A DNA stretch of 64,000 nucleotides from a bacterium (GCA_031082185.1 JAVHLI010000002.1:245292-309291); one strand, 5' to 3'; counted from the stretch's first letter, positions 16,736 through 24,800 are shown. A program made the numbers and translations. The notes: generated by a model from the letters alone, not told the origin.

Positions 16736-18168
16736 GCGCGCACGTCGCGATCGTCGGAGGCGGAATCACCGGCCTGGCAGCGGCCCACGCGCTGGCGTCC
16801 GACCGCAGGGCGCGCGACCTGGGAATCAGGTGCACGCTCGTTGAGCAGGAGCCTCGTCTGGGCGGCAAGCTGCTGACCGAGCGGATCGGCGACTGCCTGG
16901 TTGAGGCCGGACCGGACTCGTTCCTCGCCACCAAGCCCTGGGCGGCCAACCTCTGCCGGGCGCTGGGACTGGGCGACCGCCTGATCGGTACCCTGCCGGG
17001 CCAGCCGGTCTACGTCGCCTTCCGTGGGAAGCTGCACCCGTTCCCAGAGGGCCTGGCTCTGGGCGTGCCGTCGCGCATTGGGCCAATGGTGCGCACGCGC
17101 CTGCTCTCCCCCCTTGATAAGCTCCGCGCAGGCCTCGACCTGGTGCTCCCCCGCAGGCGGGAGGCCGAGGACGAGACCATGGGAGCCTTCATCCGGCGGC
17201 GGCTGGGCGACGCGGTGGTGGCCCGCCTGGCCGGCCCGATGCTGGCAGGCATCTATGCCGGCGACGCGTATGCGTTGAGCCTGCGGGCAACGTTCCCGCA
17301 ACTCCTCGAGTGGGAGGCCAGCCACCGCAGCCTGGTGCTGGCGGCGATGGCGCGGAGGAAGCAGATGGCGGCGGCCGCTTCCGGCAGTCCCAGCCCCATG
17401 TTCCTGAGTCTGACAGGCGGTGTAGGCGAGCTCGTCGAGGCCCTGGTTGGGGCGCTGGGCGGCCCCCGGGGTAACGACAACACGAGGTTGATAACCGGAA
17501 GGTCCATAGTACGCCTGGTGCCGGTGGTCGAGCGCGGGCGCACATCCTACGCGCTCCACCTCGACGACGGCGAAACCATCATCGCCGACGGGGTGGTGCT
17601 GACGGCGCCTGCCTTCGCCAGCGCCGCCCTGCTGGGGCCTGTGGCGCCCCGGGTGGCCTCCCTGCTGGGAGCAATCCCATACGTGTCCACCGCAGCGATA
17701 ACACTGGCCTTCCGACGCCAGGAGGTGCACCATCCGCTTGTGGGACACGGCTTCGTGGTCGCCCGTGACGAGCCGATGGAGATAACCGCCTGCACCTGGG
17801 TGTCGTCCAAGTGGCCGCACCGGGCGCCGCCCGACCTGGTGCTGCTGCGGTGCTACCTCGGTGCCGCCGGCCGTGAGGCCGTCCTCCGGGAGGACGACGG
17901 CCGTCTGGTGTCGCTGGTGCGCCGGGATCTCCGCAGGACGCTGGGCATAAACGCCGATCCGGTCTTCGCCACGGTGGCGCGCTGGCCGAACTCGATGCCA
18001 CAGTACCTCAGCGGGCACCTCGATCGGCTCGAGGCGATCGGCACGGAGCTGCGGGCCTATCCCAACCTGGCCCTCGCGGGCGCCGGCTATGGGGGCACCG
18101 GCATCCCTGACTGCATCCGCCAGGGCACGGAGGCCGTGGACGGGATCCTGGCCTCGCTGACCACCTGA
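16732..18168 (+). CDS. hemY: Oxygen-dependent coproporphyrinogen/protoporphyrinogen oxidase (HemY/CgoX)
   Basis: FAD enzyme oxidising a porphyrinogen by six electrons. The 478-residue protein carries the N-terminal dinucleotide motif VAIVGGGITGLAAAHAL, LVEQEPRLGGKL, AGPDSFLATKPWA and the C-terminal FAD motif LALAGAGYGGTGIPDCIRQG. The product would be protoporphyrin IX or, as in Gram-positive bacteria, coproporphyrin III. In this operon the second fits the order HemE-CgoX-CpfC and leaves coproheme decarboxylation to another enzyme. Use of O2 as acceptor suggests the organism meets oxygen at least at times. Last gene of the operon; its stop is only 10 bp from the convergent yraN stop, with no obvious terminator hairpin between. 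Confidence 0.94.
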   Translation: MSAHVAIVGGGITGLAAAHALASDRRARDLGIRCTLVEQEPRLGGKLLTERIGDCLVEAGPDSFLATKPWAANLCRALGLGDRLIGTLPGQPVYVAFRGKLHPFPEGLALGVPSRIGPMVRTRLLSPLDKLRAGLDLVLPRRREAEDETMGAFIRRRLGDAVVARLAGPMLAGIYAGDAYALSLRATFPQLLEWEASHRSLVLAAMARRKQMAAAASGSPSPMFLSLTGGVGELVEALVGALGGPRGNDNTRLITGRSIVRLVPVVERGRTSYALHLDDGETIIADGVVLTAPAFASAALLGPVAPRVASLLGAIPYVSTAAITLAFRRQEVHHPLVGHGFVVARDEPMEITACTWVSSKWPHRAPPDLVLLRCYLGAAGREAVLREDDGRLVSLVRRDLRRTLGINADPVFATVARWPNSMPQYLSGHLDRLEAIGTELRAYPNLALAGAGYGGTGIPDCIRQGTEAVDGILASLTT

Positions 18169-18178
18169 CCGGCCCTGT

Positions 18179-18556
18179 TCATTCCCCTGCCTGAAATGCA
18201 TCGGGGATGTGCTCGATCCCGAAGACGTGGCCATCGCGTCCGAGCCGTACGGCGATCACATCAAACCGCGTCGCGCACCCGCCCAGCCCGTGGGCCAGCA
18301 GGTACGCCGACGCGAGCCTCGCGAGGCGGCGCTGCTTGGTAGCGGCGACGGCCTCGCCGGGGTGCCCGAACCGCGCGCCCGTGCGGCTCTTCACCTCGAC
18401 GAAGACCACAACGGTCCCGGACCGCACCACCAGGTCTATCTCGCCGTATCGGGTGCGCACGTTGCGGGCCAGAAGTTGGTATCCCTGCTGTGCAAGCCAA
18501 GCCGCGGCAGCGTCCTCGCCGGCCGCGCCAAGGGCGCAGGAGTGTGAAGGCACCAT
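18179..18556 (-). CDS. yraN: YraN/UPF0102 family endonuclease-like protein
   Basis: Small PD-(D/E)XK-fold protein of unclear function, usually next to rnhB. The 125-residue protein shows GAAGEDAAAAWLAQQGYQLL, RTRYGEIDLVVR (catalytic-type Glu and Asp) and VVFVEVKSRTGARFG. The ATG at 18556 lies 10 bp after the rnhB stop and gives the standard family length; the open frame extends further upstream only through rnhB. Last gene of the ylxM-ffh-rplS operon. Confidence 0.92.
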   Translation of the reverse strand: MVPSHSCALGAAGEDAAAAWLAQQGYQLLARNVRTRYGEIDLVVRSGTVVVFVEVKSRTGARFGHPGEAVAATKQRRLARLASAYLLAHGLGGCATRFDVIAVRLGRDGHVFGIEHIPDAFQAGE

Positions 18557-18566
18557 CCTGCCGTTG

Positions 18567-19193
18567 TTATCGGCCGGGCAGGGAAGGAATGCCGGGGGGC
18601 AAGAAGGCCCGGCGGTGCGCCGGGGTGGGGCCCCACCGCCGCAGCGCAGCCAGGTGCTGTGGGGTCGCGTAGCCCTTGTGCCTGGCAAACCCGTAGCGCG
18701 GCTCGTGGAGATCGAGCTCAACCATCAGGCGGTCCCGGGTGACCTTGGCGACCACCGAAGCGGCGGCGATCGAAGCGCAGTGCTGATCACCCTTCACCAG
18801 CGTCACCTGGGGTACGGACAGGGGGGCCCGCACGTTCCCATCCACCAGGACCAGCGCCGGCACCTGCCCGAGCGCCGCAACCGCCCGGCCCCATGCCAGC
18901 TTGGTCGCACCCAGTATGTTCAGCCGGTCGATCTCCATCACATCCGCGATGCCGATGCCTACCAGCGCACCCGAGGCCTGGATTGCGTCGAACACCGCTT
19001 CACGCATCCGAGGCGTCAGTTGCTTGGAGTCACGCAAGTTGGGAATCGGTCGTTCGCAGGGGAAGATGACGGCGGATGCAACCACGGGGCCTGCGAGCGG
19101 CCCGCGGCCCGCCTCGTCCAAACCGGCCACCGGCGAGATACCCTGCGCCCAGGCCTCGCGCTCTCTGGTGAAGAGCGCTAAGGGCCGGGTCAC
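18567..19193 (-). CDS. rnhB: Ribonuclease HII
   Basis: Removes RNA from RNA-DNA hybrids and misincorporated ribonucleotides. About 208 residues with VAGLDEAGRGPLAGPVVASA (catalytic Asp-Glu), the Asp of LVLVDGN, KGDQHCASIAAASVVAKVTRD, and YGFARHKGYATPQHL. The GTG at 19193 overlaps the lepB stop (GTGA) and gives a typical length; upstream in-frame sequence is lepB coding in another frame. Operon order lepB-rnhB-yraN is common after rplS. Confidence 0.95.
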   Translation of the reverse strand: MTRPLALFTREREAWAQGISPVAGLDEAGRGPLAGPVVASAVIFPCERPIPNLRDSKQLTPRMREAVFDAIQASGALVGIGIADVMEIDRLNILGATKLAWGRAVAALGQVPALVLVDGNVRAPLSVPQVTLVKGDQHCASIAAASVVAKVTRDRLMVELDLHEPRYGFARHKGYATPQHLAALRRWGPTPAHRRAFLPPGIPSLPGR

Positions 19194-19843
19194 CGCACGA
19201 GGCCTATCCTTTCGGGCGGCCAGTAGACCACCATCGCCCGCCCCACCACGTTCTTGATCGGAACAAACCCGAAGAACCGGCTGTCCTCGCTGTTGCACCG
19301 GTTGTCTCCCAGCACGAACAGCTTGTCGGGCGGCACTACCTCAGGGCCGTAGCTGCTGGAGCAGGCCCTGTCGCCCCCGGGCAGCACAGTCGGGTATAGC
19401 TCTCCCAGCGGCCGGCCATTGATCAGCACCAGCCCCTCCTTCAGCTCGATGCGCTCCCCGGGCAGGCCCACGACACGCTTGACGAAATCCTTGTTGGGGT
19501 TGAGCGGATACCGGAAGACAATGGTATCCCCGCGGCGGATCTCCCACAGCCGGTAGGCGAACTTGCCAACAAGGATGCGGTCGCCGACGCGCAGGGTGGG
19601 CTCCATGGAGCCCGAGGGGATGAAGAAGGCCTGGACGACGAAAATGATGATGACGAGGCTGATCAACGCCGCGAAGATCGTGGCGTCCAGCGTCTCCACG
19701 ATCGAGAGGCGCACCGCCGGCGGGATTCGGTATATGCGGCGGACGATCTGGCGCAGCACGAACAGCCCCAGCGCCAGGGAAATGATCAGCGTGGGTATGC
19801 CAAATGGGATGCGCTCGGCAAGGACCAGGAGGTCGCGGCTCAT
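19190..19843 (-). CDS. lepB: Signal peptidase I
   Basis: Membrane serine protease that cleaves signal peptides of exported proteins. About 217 residues. Two hydrophobic segments precede the catalytic domain: PFGIPTLIISLALGLFVL, and IFAALISLVIIIFVVQAFFI just before the catalytic Ser in PSGSMEPTLRVGD. The catalytic Lys is in DFVKRVVGLPGERIEL and box E in FVLGDNRCNSEDSRFFGFV. The N-terminal extra membrane segment is longer than in the shortest Gram-positive enzymes. The ATG at 19843 lies 16 bp after the rplS stop and has no clear Shine-Dalgarno sequence. Confidence 0.94.
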   Translation of the reverse strand: MSRDLLVLAERIPFGIPTLIISLALGLFVLRQIVRRIYRIPPAVRLSIVETLDATIFAALISLVIIIFVVQAFFIPSGSMEPTLRVGDRILVGKFAYRLWEIRRGDTIVFRYPLNPNKDFVKRVVGLPGERIELKEGLVLINGRPLGELYPTVLPGGDRACSSSYGPEVVPPDKLFVLGDNRCNSEDSRFFGFVPIKNVVGRAMVVYWPPERIGLVR

Positions 19844-19859
19844 GTTGCTGGGACCGGGA

Positions 19860-20201
19860 CTAGCGCCGTTCCTTGATGCGCGTCTCCTTGCCGACCTTTC
19901 CCCTGAGGAAGTACAGCTTGGCGCGCCGCACCTTGCCGCGGCGGACCACGTCAATCTTCTCTACCCGCGGTGAGTGCACGGGGAAGACGCGCTCCACGCC
20001 GATCCCGTGGCTGATGCGCCGCACGGTGAACATCTCGTTCACGCCCGCGCCCCGTCGCGAGATCACGGTGCCCTCAAATGCCTGCACTCGCTCGCGCCCG
20101 CCCTCTGTGACGCGGATGTGGACACGCACGGTATCGCCGGGAGTGAAGGCTGTGACCTTCTTCTTCACCTGACCGGCCTCCACCATCTTAAGCTTATTCA
20201 T
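19860..20201 (-). CDS. rplS: 50S ribosomal protein L19
   Basis: Large-subunit protein at the 30S/50S interface. The 113-residue protein reads [15 protein letters not shown] at the start, then [56 protein letters not shown], and [18 protein letters not shown]. The ATG at 20201 has GGGAGG at the proper distance upstream. It has its own promoter (20258-20286), which overlaps the end of trmD, so it can be expressed independently of the upstream operon. Confidence 0.98.
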   Translation of the reverse strand: MNKLKMVEAGQVKKKVTAFTPGDTVRVHIRVTEGGRERVQAFEGTVISRRGAGVNEMFTVRRISHGIGVERVFPVHSPRVEKIDVVRRGKVRRAKLYFLRGKVGKETRIKERR

Positions 20202-20231
20202 TACTTTCGCCTCCCTGTCGGCCGACGCATC

Positions 20232-20245
20232 CTGCGGCGCCGCAG
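20232..20245. promoter_or_regulatory. 14-bp perfect palindrome in the rplS leader
   Basis: CTGCGGCGCCGCAG is self-complementary and lies between the rplS promoter and its ribosome binding site. It could be an operator or a short RNA structure acting in ribosomal-protein autoregulation. G+C-rich palindromes can occur by chance in such DNA, so support is limited. Confidence 0.35.
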
Positions 20246-20257
20246 TCACGACTGATG

Positions 20258-20286
20258 ATTGTAGCACAGCCCGCCCTAGGCGTCAT
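20258..20286 (-). promoter_or_regulatory. Sigma-A-type promoter of rplS
   Basis: On the minus strand ATGACG (20286-20281), a 17-bp spacer and TACAAT (20263-20258) form a good vegetative promoter that spans the end of trmD. The expected start point lies about 50 bases before the rplS ATG. Confidence 0.6.
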
Positions 20287-21001
20287 CGTCGCGCAGCAGC
20301 GCGCGGTCTTCATCGCCTAGAGCGTCCCAGCAAATCAGGTCCGGCCGCCGGGCCAGTGTGCGCCGCAGTTGCTCGCGGCGGCGCCACCGCCGGATCGCCT
20401 CGTGGTGCCCGCTCAGCAGCACTTCGGGCACTCGAAGCCCGCGGAAATCGGCCGGACGCGTGTAGTGCGGGTGGTCGAGCATCCCGCCGGCGAACGACTC
20501 CGCCACGACCGACGCGGCGTCGCCCACAACCCCGGGAATCAACCGTACCGCGGCATCCACGATGACCATCGCGGCAAGCTCGCCGCCGGTCAGCACGTAG
20601 TCGCCGATCGAGAACTCCTCGGCGCCGAGGCCCTCCACCACCCGTTCGTCCACTCCCTCGTACCTGCCGCACAGCACGATCAGGCGCCTCTCGCGGGAGA
20701 GATCCTCCGCGGCACGCTGATCGAAGCGGCGGCCCTGTGGGGAAGTCAGCAGGACGCGCGGGCGCGGGCCCTCGGGAGGCGTCAGTGCCTCCACCGCCGC
20801 GAAGAACGGCTCGGGCTTCATAACCATGCCCGGACCGCCTCCGTACGCCAGGTCGTCCACCTGCCGGTGGCGGTCGGACGTGAAATCACGCAGGTCCACG
20901 ACCGAGATCTCCACCAGCCCCCGCGCGCGAGCCCGGCCGAGGATCGAGACCTCCAGCGGAGCCAGTGCCTCCGGGAAGATCGTCACGATGTCAATGCGCA
21001 C
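20276..21001 (-). CDS. trmD: tRNA (guanine-37-N1)-methyltransferase
   Basis: Methylates G37 next to the anticodon to prevent frameshifting. About 241 residues with [11 protein letters not shown] at the N terminus, [31 protein letters not shown] and the knot motif [19 protein letters not shown]. The GTG at 21001 places the family-typical N terminus exactly and overlaps the rimM stop by 11 bp; the open frame continues upstream only through rimM. The order rpsP-rimM-trmD-rplS is conserved in most bacteria. Confidence 0.97.
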   Translation of the reverse strand: MRIDIVTIFPEALAPLEVSILGRARARGLVEISVVDLRDFTSDRHRQVDDLAYGGGPGMVMKPEPFFAAVEALTPPEGPRPRVLLTSPQGRRFDQRAAEDLSRERRLIVLCGRYEGVDERVVEGLGAEEFSIGDYVLTGGELAAMVIVDAAVRLIPGVVGDAASVVAESFAGGMLDHPHYTRPADFRGLRVPEVLLSGHHEAIRRWRRREQLRRTLARRPDLICWDALGDEDRALLRDDDA

Positions 21002-21560
21002 GGTCCGGCTCCTCCAGACCCGGCAGGAGGGCAACGACCATTTCGCCCGAGGCGGGATCAATTCGACGCACTACCTCCCGCGTGGCCGGCAGCAGGATCT
21101 CTCCTGCCTCACCCCGGACCACGTAGACGTCGTTGGCCGGCGCCCGTATTACCTCGGCAACGGTGCCCAGCATCCGCCCCTCCTCGGTCCGCACGCGCAG
21201 ACCGACGATCTCGAACACGTAGAAGGCGCCTTCCTCCAGAGGCACCACGGCGTCGCGGGGGACCGCGATCTCCGCACCGCGCAGTCCTTCGGCCGCCTCC
21301 AGGTCGCCGATCCCGTGGATGGTAAGCAGCAGGCCTTCCTTGAACGGCCGTCTACCGGTTATCTCGGCTACCTCCACGCGGCCGGCCCGGATCAGGTAGA
21401 CCTCTCTGAGACGTTCAAACCGCTGTGGGAAGTCCGTCTCCAGGCGCACCCTTACCTCGCCGCGCAGCCCGTGCGGCCGGACCACTCGTCCCACCGTGAC
21501 AAGGTCGGCAGGGACCGGGCGCCCGCGGCTAGATTTCGCGGATCTCGATGACAATCCCAT
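20991..21560 (-). CDS. rimM: Ribosome maturation factor RimM
   Basis: Binds the 30S head and helps 16S rRNA maturation. The conserved N-terminal beta-barrel begins at LVTVGRVVRPHGLRGEVRVR, with a PRC-barrel C-terminal domain (YVFEIVGLRV, LGTVAEVIRAPANDVYVV, LLPATREVVRRID). The ATG at 21560 lies inside ylqD by 32 bp and adds about 20 residues before the conserved part. A TTG at 21554 is an alternative; no GTG or ATG lies closer to the domain. The family assignment is firm, the start uncertain. Confidence 0.92.
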   Translation of the reverse strand: MGLSSRSAKSSRGRPVPADLVTVGRVVRPHGLRGEVRVRLETDFPQRFERLREVYLIRAGRVEVAEITGRRPFKEGLLLTIHGIGDLEAAEGLRGAEIAVPRDAVVPLEEGAFYVFEIVGLRVRTEEGRMLGTVAEVIRAPANDVYVVRGEAGEILLPATREVVRRIDPASGEMVVALLPGLEEPDRAH

Positions 21561-21948
21561 CCTTGATGATGACCTCGGCTCGCGCCAGTCGCGTGAAGAA
21601 GTTGTCGCCGACGTTGAGCTCAACCATGCTTTCCAGGGTGCCCTGGGAGAACTCGGACTGGAGCTCGAGCGCCTCGGCCTCCCTTATGCGCGCTGCCAGC
21701 TCCATGCGCGCGGCTTCCTGCCTGGACCGCTCCACCTCGAGCTGCTGGCGGATCGCCCGCGATTGCGGGGAAGCCTGCCGCTCCAGCTCGGAGCGGCGGA
21801 TCTGGGTATCAATCTGCGTGACCATGGCGTCGAGGCGCCGGACGGTATCCTCGAGCTCGCTCAGGTACTGCTTTTTGAACGTCTCCGTGACTATGGCCTT
21901 CACAACTACCGGTCGAACCACGGTTATCCCCATGCCGGCCTCCGTCAT
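21529..21948 (-). CDS. ylqD: YlqD family protein
   Basis: Function unknown; YlqD is found in this same operon in Gram-positive bacteria. The 139-residue protein begins with ITVVRPVVVKAIVTETFKKQYL, continues as a long charged coiled coil (LEDTVRRLDAMVTQIDTQIRR to REAEALELQSEF, Glu/Arg/Gln rich) and ends in a small beta part, VELNVGDNFFTRLARAEVII. The ATG at 21948 overlaps the khpA stop as ATGA, with a second ATG 5 codons in. Position between khpA and rimM supports the family call. Confidence 0.88.
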   Translation of the reverse strand: MTEAGMGITVVRPVVVKAIVTETFKKQYLSELEDTVRRLDAMVTQIDTQIRRSELERQASPQSRAIRQQLEVERSRQEAARMELAARIREAEALELQSEFSQGTLESMVELNVGDNFFTRLARAEVIIKDGIVIEIREI

Positions 21949-22205
21949 CCCAGACTGGACTGCTGCTCGATCTCCACTATCACGCGCCGGCCATCGGGCA
22001 GGGCCGCGGCCCTAACCATGGTGCGAATCGCGCCCACGATGCGCCCGCGGCGGCCTATCACTTGACCCAGATCCCCTGCGGCCACTCGGATTCCGATGAT
22101 CACCAAGCGGTCACGCTCGGTTGCCTTCACGCCGACCGCCCCGGGATCGTCCACCAGCCCCCGGACCAGATACTCGACTAACGCCCGCAGATCAGCTCCC
22201 GGCAT
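21945..22205 (-). CDS. khpA: KH-domain RNA-binding protein KhpA
   Basis: Small RNA-binding protein that in Gram-positives pairs with KhpB/Jag and affects division and translation. The 86-residue protein reads LRALVEYLVRGLVDDPGAV, then LVIIGIRVAAGDLGQVIGRRGRIVGAIRTMVRA, quoted here in abbreviated form, with the GxxG loop as GRRG. It lies between rpsP (19 bp upstream) and ylqD (4-bp overlap), the usual position of this gene. Confidence 0.95.
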   Translation of the reverse strand: MPGADLRALVEYLVRGLVDDPGAVGVKATERDRLVIIGIRVAAGDLGQVIGRRGRIVGAIRTMVRAAALPDGRRVIVEIEQQSSLG

Positions 22206-22223
22206 GGCGTTTCAGACCGGGCC

Positions 22224-22499
22224 TTACGCGCCGCCGGAGCGACCGGCTTCCCAGCGAGGGAGGATGCCGGTCTTCACCAGCAGCACGCGGGCCGCGTCCG
22301 AGGGCCGGGCGCCCCGGTCGAGCCAGGAGCGCGCCTTCGTCTCGTCAATCTGGATCGTTGAGGGCTCGGTCCTGGGGTTATAGTGGCCGAGCGCCTCCAG
22401 GTACCTGCCGCCCCTCGGGACCTTTGAGTCGGCCACCACCACGCGGTATGACGGCTGGTGCTTGGCTCCTATTCGCATGAGTCGGATCTTCACGGCCAT
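22224..22499 (-). CDS. rpsP: 30S ribosomal protein S16
   Basis: Small-subunit assembly protein. The 91-residue protein has MAVKIRLMRIGAKHQPSYRV at the start, VVADSKVPRGGRYLEALG, HYNPRTEP and KARSWLDRGARPSDAARVLL. The ATG at 22499 is preceded by an AAGGAGGC Shine-Dalgarno sequence. It follows ffh by 30 bp and leads the rpsP-khpA-ylqD-rimM-trmD-rplS string. Confidence 0.98.
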   Translation of the reverse strand: MAVKIRLMRIGAKHQPSYRVVVADSKVPRGGRYLEALGHYNPRTEPSTIQIDETKARSWLDRGARPSDAARVLLVKTGILPRWEAGRSGGA

Positions 22500-22529
22500 C
22501 GGTCTGCCTCCTTGGGTATGCGTACCGTC

Positions 22530-23849
22530 CTAGAACGGATGCCGCCTGCTGCCCCGGCCGTGCTCGTCCGTGTGCCGCACGAGCCGGCGCACCTGCTCGA
22601 ACTGCTTCAACAACCGATTGACGTCCTGCACGGATACCCCGCTCCCCCGCGCGATGCGGCGGCGGCGGCTACCGTCAATGACCGCCGGCGTGTCGCGCTC
22701 CTGCGGTGTCATGGACTGGATCACGGCCTCGACCCGGCTCAGTTGCCCTTCGTCCACGGACGCACCCGCCTCACGGATGCGGGCGAAGCCGGGGACCATC
22801 TCGAGCAGTTGGTCCAGCGGCCCCATCTGGCGAACCTGGCGCAGTTGTTCCAGGAAGTCGGCAAAGGTGAACTGATGCCGCCGCAGCTTTCGCTCAAGCT
22901 CGGCCGCTGCCTCCGCCGAGACGGTCGCTTCCGCGCGCTCGATCAGCGTCAGCATGTCGCCCATCCCAAGGATGCGGGAGGCCATGCGGTCCGGGTGAAA
23001 CCGCTCCAGCGCATCGGGCCGCTCTCCCACCCCCACGAACAGGATCGGCCTGCCGACCGTGGCCACGACCGAAAGCGCCGCGCCCCCGCGGGCGTCGCCG
23101 TCCATCTTGGTGAGCACCACGCCGTCCAGCGGTATCCGCGCGCCGAACTGCTCTGCCATCCGAACCGCGTCCTGCCCTGCCATCGCGTCCAGAACCAGCA
23201 GGGTCTCGTGCGGCGCCAGAGCCGAGTGCATCGCGGCAAGCTCGGCCATCAGGTCGTCGTCCACGTGCAGCCGGCCTGCCGAGTCCACAATCACCACGTC
23301 GTGCCCGTCCGCAACGGCCGCCGCCACCGCGGCACGCGCCACGCCGATCGGATCCGTCTCCCCGTGGCGGGCAAACACGGGTACTCCCACCTGATCTCCC
23401 ACGATCTCGAGCTGCCGGATCGCGGCGGGCCGCTTCAGGTCCGTGGCCACCAACAGGGGTGCGCGGCCCCGGCGCCGCAGATAGCCGGCCAACTTCCCGG
23501 CGGTCGTGGTCTTGCCTACGCCGTGTAGACCGATCAGCAGGATGATCGTGGGAGGCGGTGCCGCCACGAGCAGCTCGCGCGCCGTTCCTCCCAGGAGCCG
23601 GATCAGCTCCTGGTGCACGATCTTGACCACCTGCTGGCCGGGGCTTAGGTGTTTCCACACCTCCTGCCCAACCGCCGCCGCGCGGACGCCCTCGACGAAG
23701 TCACGGGCTACGCGGAAGTTCACGTCGGCCTCCAGCAGGGCCATGCGCACCTCGCGCAACACCGCGTCAACGTCCTCGGGGCTCAACACCCCGCGGCCGG
23801 CGAGCCTGCGGACGATCTCCCCCAATCTGGACTGCAGCGCCTCAAACAC
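22530..23849 (-). CDS. ffh: Signal recognition particle protein Ffh (SRP54)
   Basis: GTPase of the signal recognition particle that delivers signal-sequence-bearing ribosomes to FtsY. The 439-residue protein has the N-domain helix bundle (MFEALQSRLGEIVRRLAGRG), then G1 IGLHGVGKTTTAGKLA, ATDLKRPAAIRQL, G3 VIVDSAGRLHVDDDLM, ALSVVATVGRPILFVGVGE, and the M domain from about residue 300 (GMGDMLTLIERAE, GVSVQDVNRLLKQFEQVRRL). Small deviations from the usual GxxGxGKTT and DTAGR wording are visible (GVGKT, DSAGR). The methionine-rich C-terminal tail is short. Overlaps the upstream YlxM-methyltransferase gene by 8 bp. Confidence 0.96.
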   Translation of the reverse strand: MFEALQSRLGEIVRRLAGRGVLSPEDVDAVLREVRMALLEADVNFRVARDFVEGVRAAAVGQEVWKHLSPGQQVVKIVHQELIRLLGGTARELLVAAPPPTIILLIGLHGVGKTTTAGKLAGYLRRRGRAPLLVATDLKRPAAIRQLEIVGDQVGVPVFARHGETDPIGVARAAVAAAVADGHDVVIVDSAGRLHVDDDLMAELAAMHSALAPHETLLVLDAMAGQDAVRMAEQFGARIPLDGVVLTKMDGDARGGAALSVVATVGRPILFVGVGERPDALERFHPDRMASRILGMGDMLTLIERAEATVSAEAAAELERKLRRHQFTFADFLEQLRQVRQMGPLDQLLEMVPGFARIREAGASVDEGQLSRVEAVIQSMTPQERDTPAVIDGSRRRRIARGSGVSVQDVNRLLKQFEQVRRLVRHTDEHGRGSRRHPF

Positions 23850-24702
23850 CGACGATCACCTTTGCGTTCGTATCGTGCCCGCGCCGGGCCTCGTAGACGC
23901 GATATCCCTCGGCAGCGCTCACCTCGCGGGCATCGCCGAAACGCCCGGCCACTATTCCTGCCAGCGTTCGAGCGCCCTGTCCCGTGCGCGCGACCATGTA
24001 GAACCGGCCTCCAGGCCTCAGCACCCGCCATGCTCCTTCAATGAACTCCACCACCACCCGGCGCCCGGCCCGTATGGGCGGATTGGTGAGCACCAGGTCA
24101 ACGGAACCGTCCCTGAACGGGGCGGCCCCGTCGCCCACCAGCACGCAGACGTTGGTCAGCCCGTGCGCGGCGGCGTTGGCGTGCGCCATATGCGCGGCGC
24201 GCCGGTTGAGATCCACCAGCCACGCGCGGCCGCGCGTCGCAAGCCCGGCCGCCACCAGGCCGATCGCCCCGTAGCCGCATCCCAGGTCCAGGATGCGATC
24301 GCCGCGGCGGACCTCCATCGTCTCTATCAGCAGGCGCGTCCCGGCGTCGAAGCGGCGGTGCGCGAAGACACCTGAGACCGACTGAAAGGCCCAGGCCCGG
24401 CCCCGCAGCTCCACCCGTTGCTCCCGCGTCCTCGGCGCTGAACGCGGCGAGGGCGTGGAGTAGTGATCCTCCCGCGCCGCGAGTCCCAACGCGCCCTCCA
24501 ACCGTTCCATCGCCGCCAGCGCCCTGCGCAGGCCGTCGTGCACGGCCTGCCGCGTCACGCGCGTCTGTGCGGCGATCTCGCCCAGCGAAAGGTCGTCCTG
24601 GTAGTAGCGGCGCAGGAGGTGCTGCTGCTGCGCGGTCAGCAGCGCCCCGTATGCGTCGAACATCCGGTTGGCCCGGTCGCGGTCGGCGAGCGTGCGCTCC
24701 AT
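23842..24702 (-). CDS. YlxM (SRP-associated HTH) fused to RsmC/YbxB-type methyltransferase
   Basis: Two-domain protein of 286 residues. Residues 10-75 are a YlxM/UPF0122 domain (FDAYGALLTAQQQHLLRRYY, then LSLGEIAAQTRVTRQAVHDG), the small HTH protein that usually sits alone before ffh and binds SRP. Residues 95-286 are a class I SAM methyltransferase of the RsmC/YbxB type: VFAHRRFDAGTRLLIETM, motif I ILDLGCGYGAIGLVAAG, VDLNRRAAHMAHANAAAHG, motif IV LTNPPIRAG, and LRPGGRFYMVARTGQGA. The two parts are in one frame with no stop or shift. The ATG at 24702 has a strong promoter and a palindrome upstream; the stop overlaps ffh. The methylation target is probably rRNA, by family analogy. Confidence 0.9.
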   Translation of the reverse strand: MERTLADRDRANRMFDAYGALLTAQQQHLLRRYYQDDLSLGEIAAQTRVTRQAVHDGLRRALAAMERLEGALGLAAREDHYSTPSPRSAPRTREQRVELRGRAWAFQSVSGVFAHRRFDAGTRLLIETMEVRRGDRILDLGCGYGAIGLVAAGLATRGRAWLVDLNRRAAHMAHANAAAHGLTNVCVLVGDGAAPFRDGSVDLVLTNPPIRAGRRVVVEFIEGAWRVLRPGGRFYMVARTGQGARTLAGIVAGRFGDAREVSAAEGYRVYEARRGHDTNAKVIVGV

Positions 24703-24712
24703 GTGGCTCGAC

Positions 24713-24736
24713 CTGTCAAGGCAAACCCCTTGACAG
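24713..24736. promoter_or_regulatory. Palindrome at the ylxM-methyltransferase transcription start
   Basis: Perfect inverted repeat CTGTCAAGG (24713-24721)/CCTTGACAG (24728-24736) with a 6-bp spacer. It starts just where the promoter at 24744-24772 should initiate and ends 11 bp before the ATG. It could be a repressor operator or a 5' hairpin that covers the ribosome binding region. Confidence 0.6.
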
Positions 24737-24743
24737 CACCATC

Positions 24744-24772
24744 ACAATAGCGCACGGACTGGGCGCCGTCAA
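24744..24772 (-). promoter_or_regulatory. Sigma-A-type promoter of the ylxM-ffh operon
   Basis: On the minus strand TTGACG (24772-24767), a 17-bp spacer and TATTGT (24749-24744) give a near-consensus vegetative promoter. It lies in the 98-bp gap downstream of ftsY, so the SRP operon starts here and is not only read from ftsY. Confidence 0.7.
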
Positions 24773-24800
24773 GAACGGAGGTGCCTAGATGTAGAGGGAC

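Noticed and set aside
16576..18234. Minus-strand open frame of 552 codons opposite hemY
   Set aside because: It is antisense to an intact flavoprotein and is His/Gln/Arg-rich without motifs.
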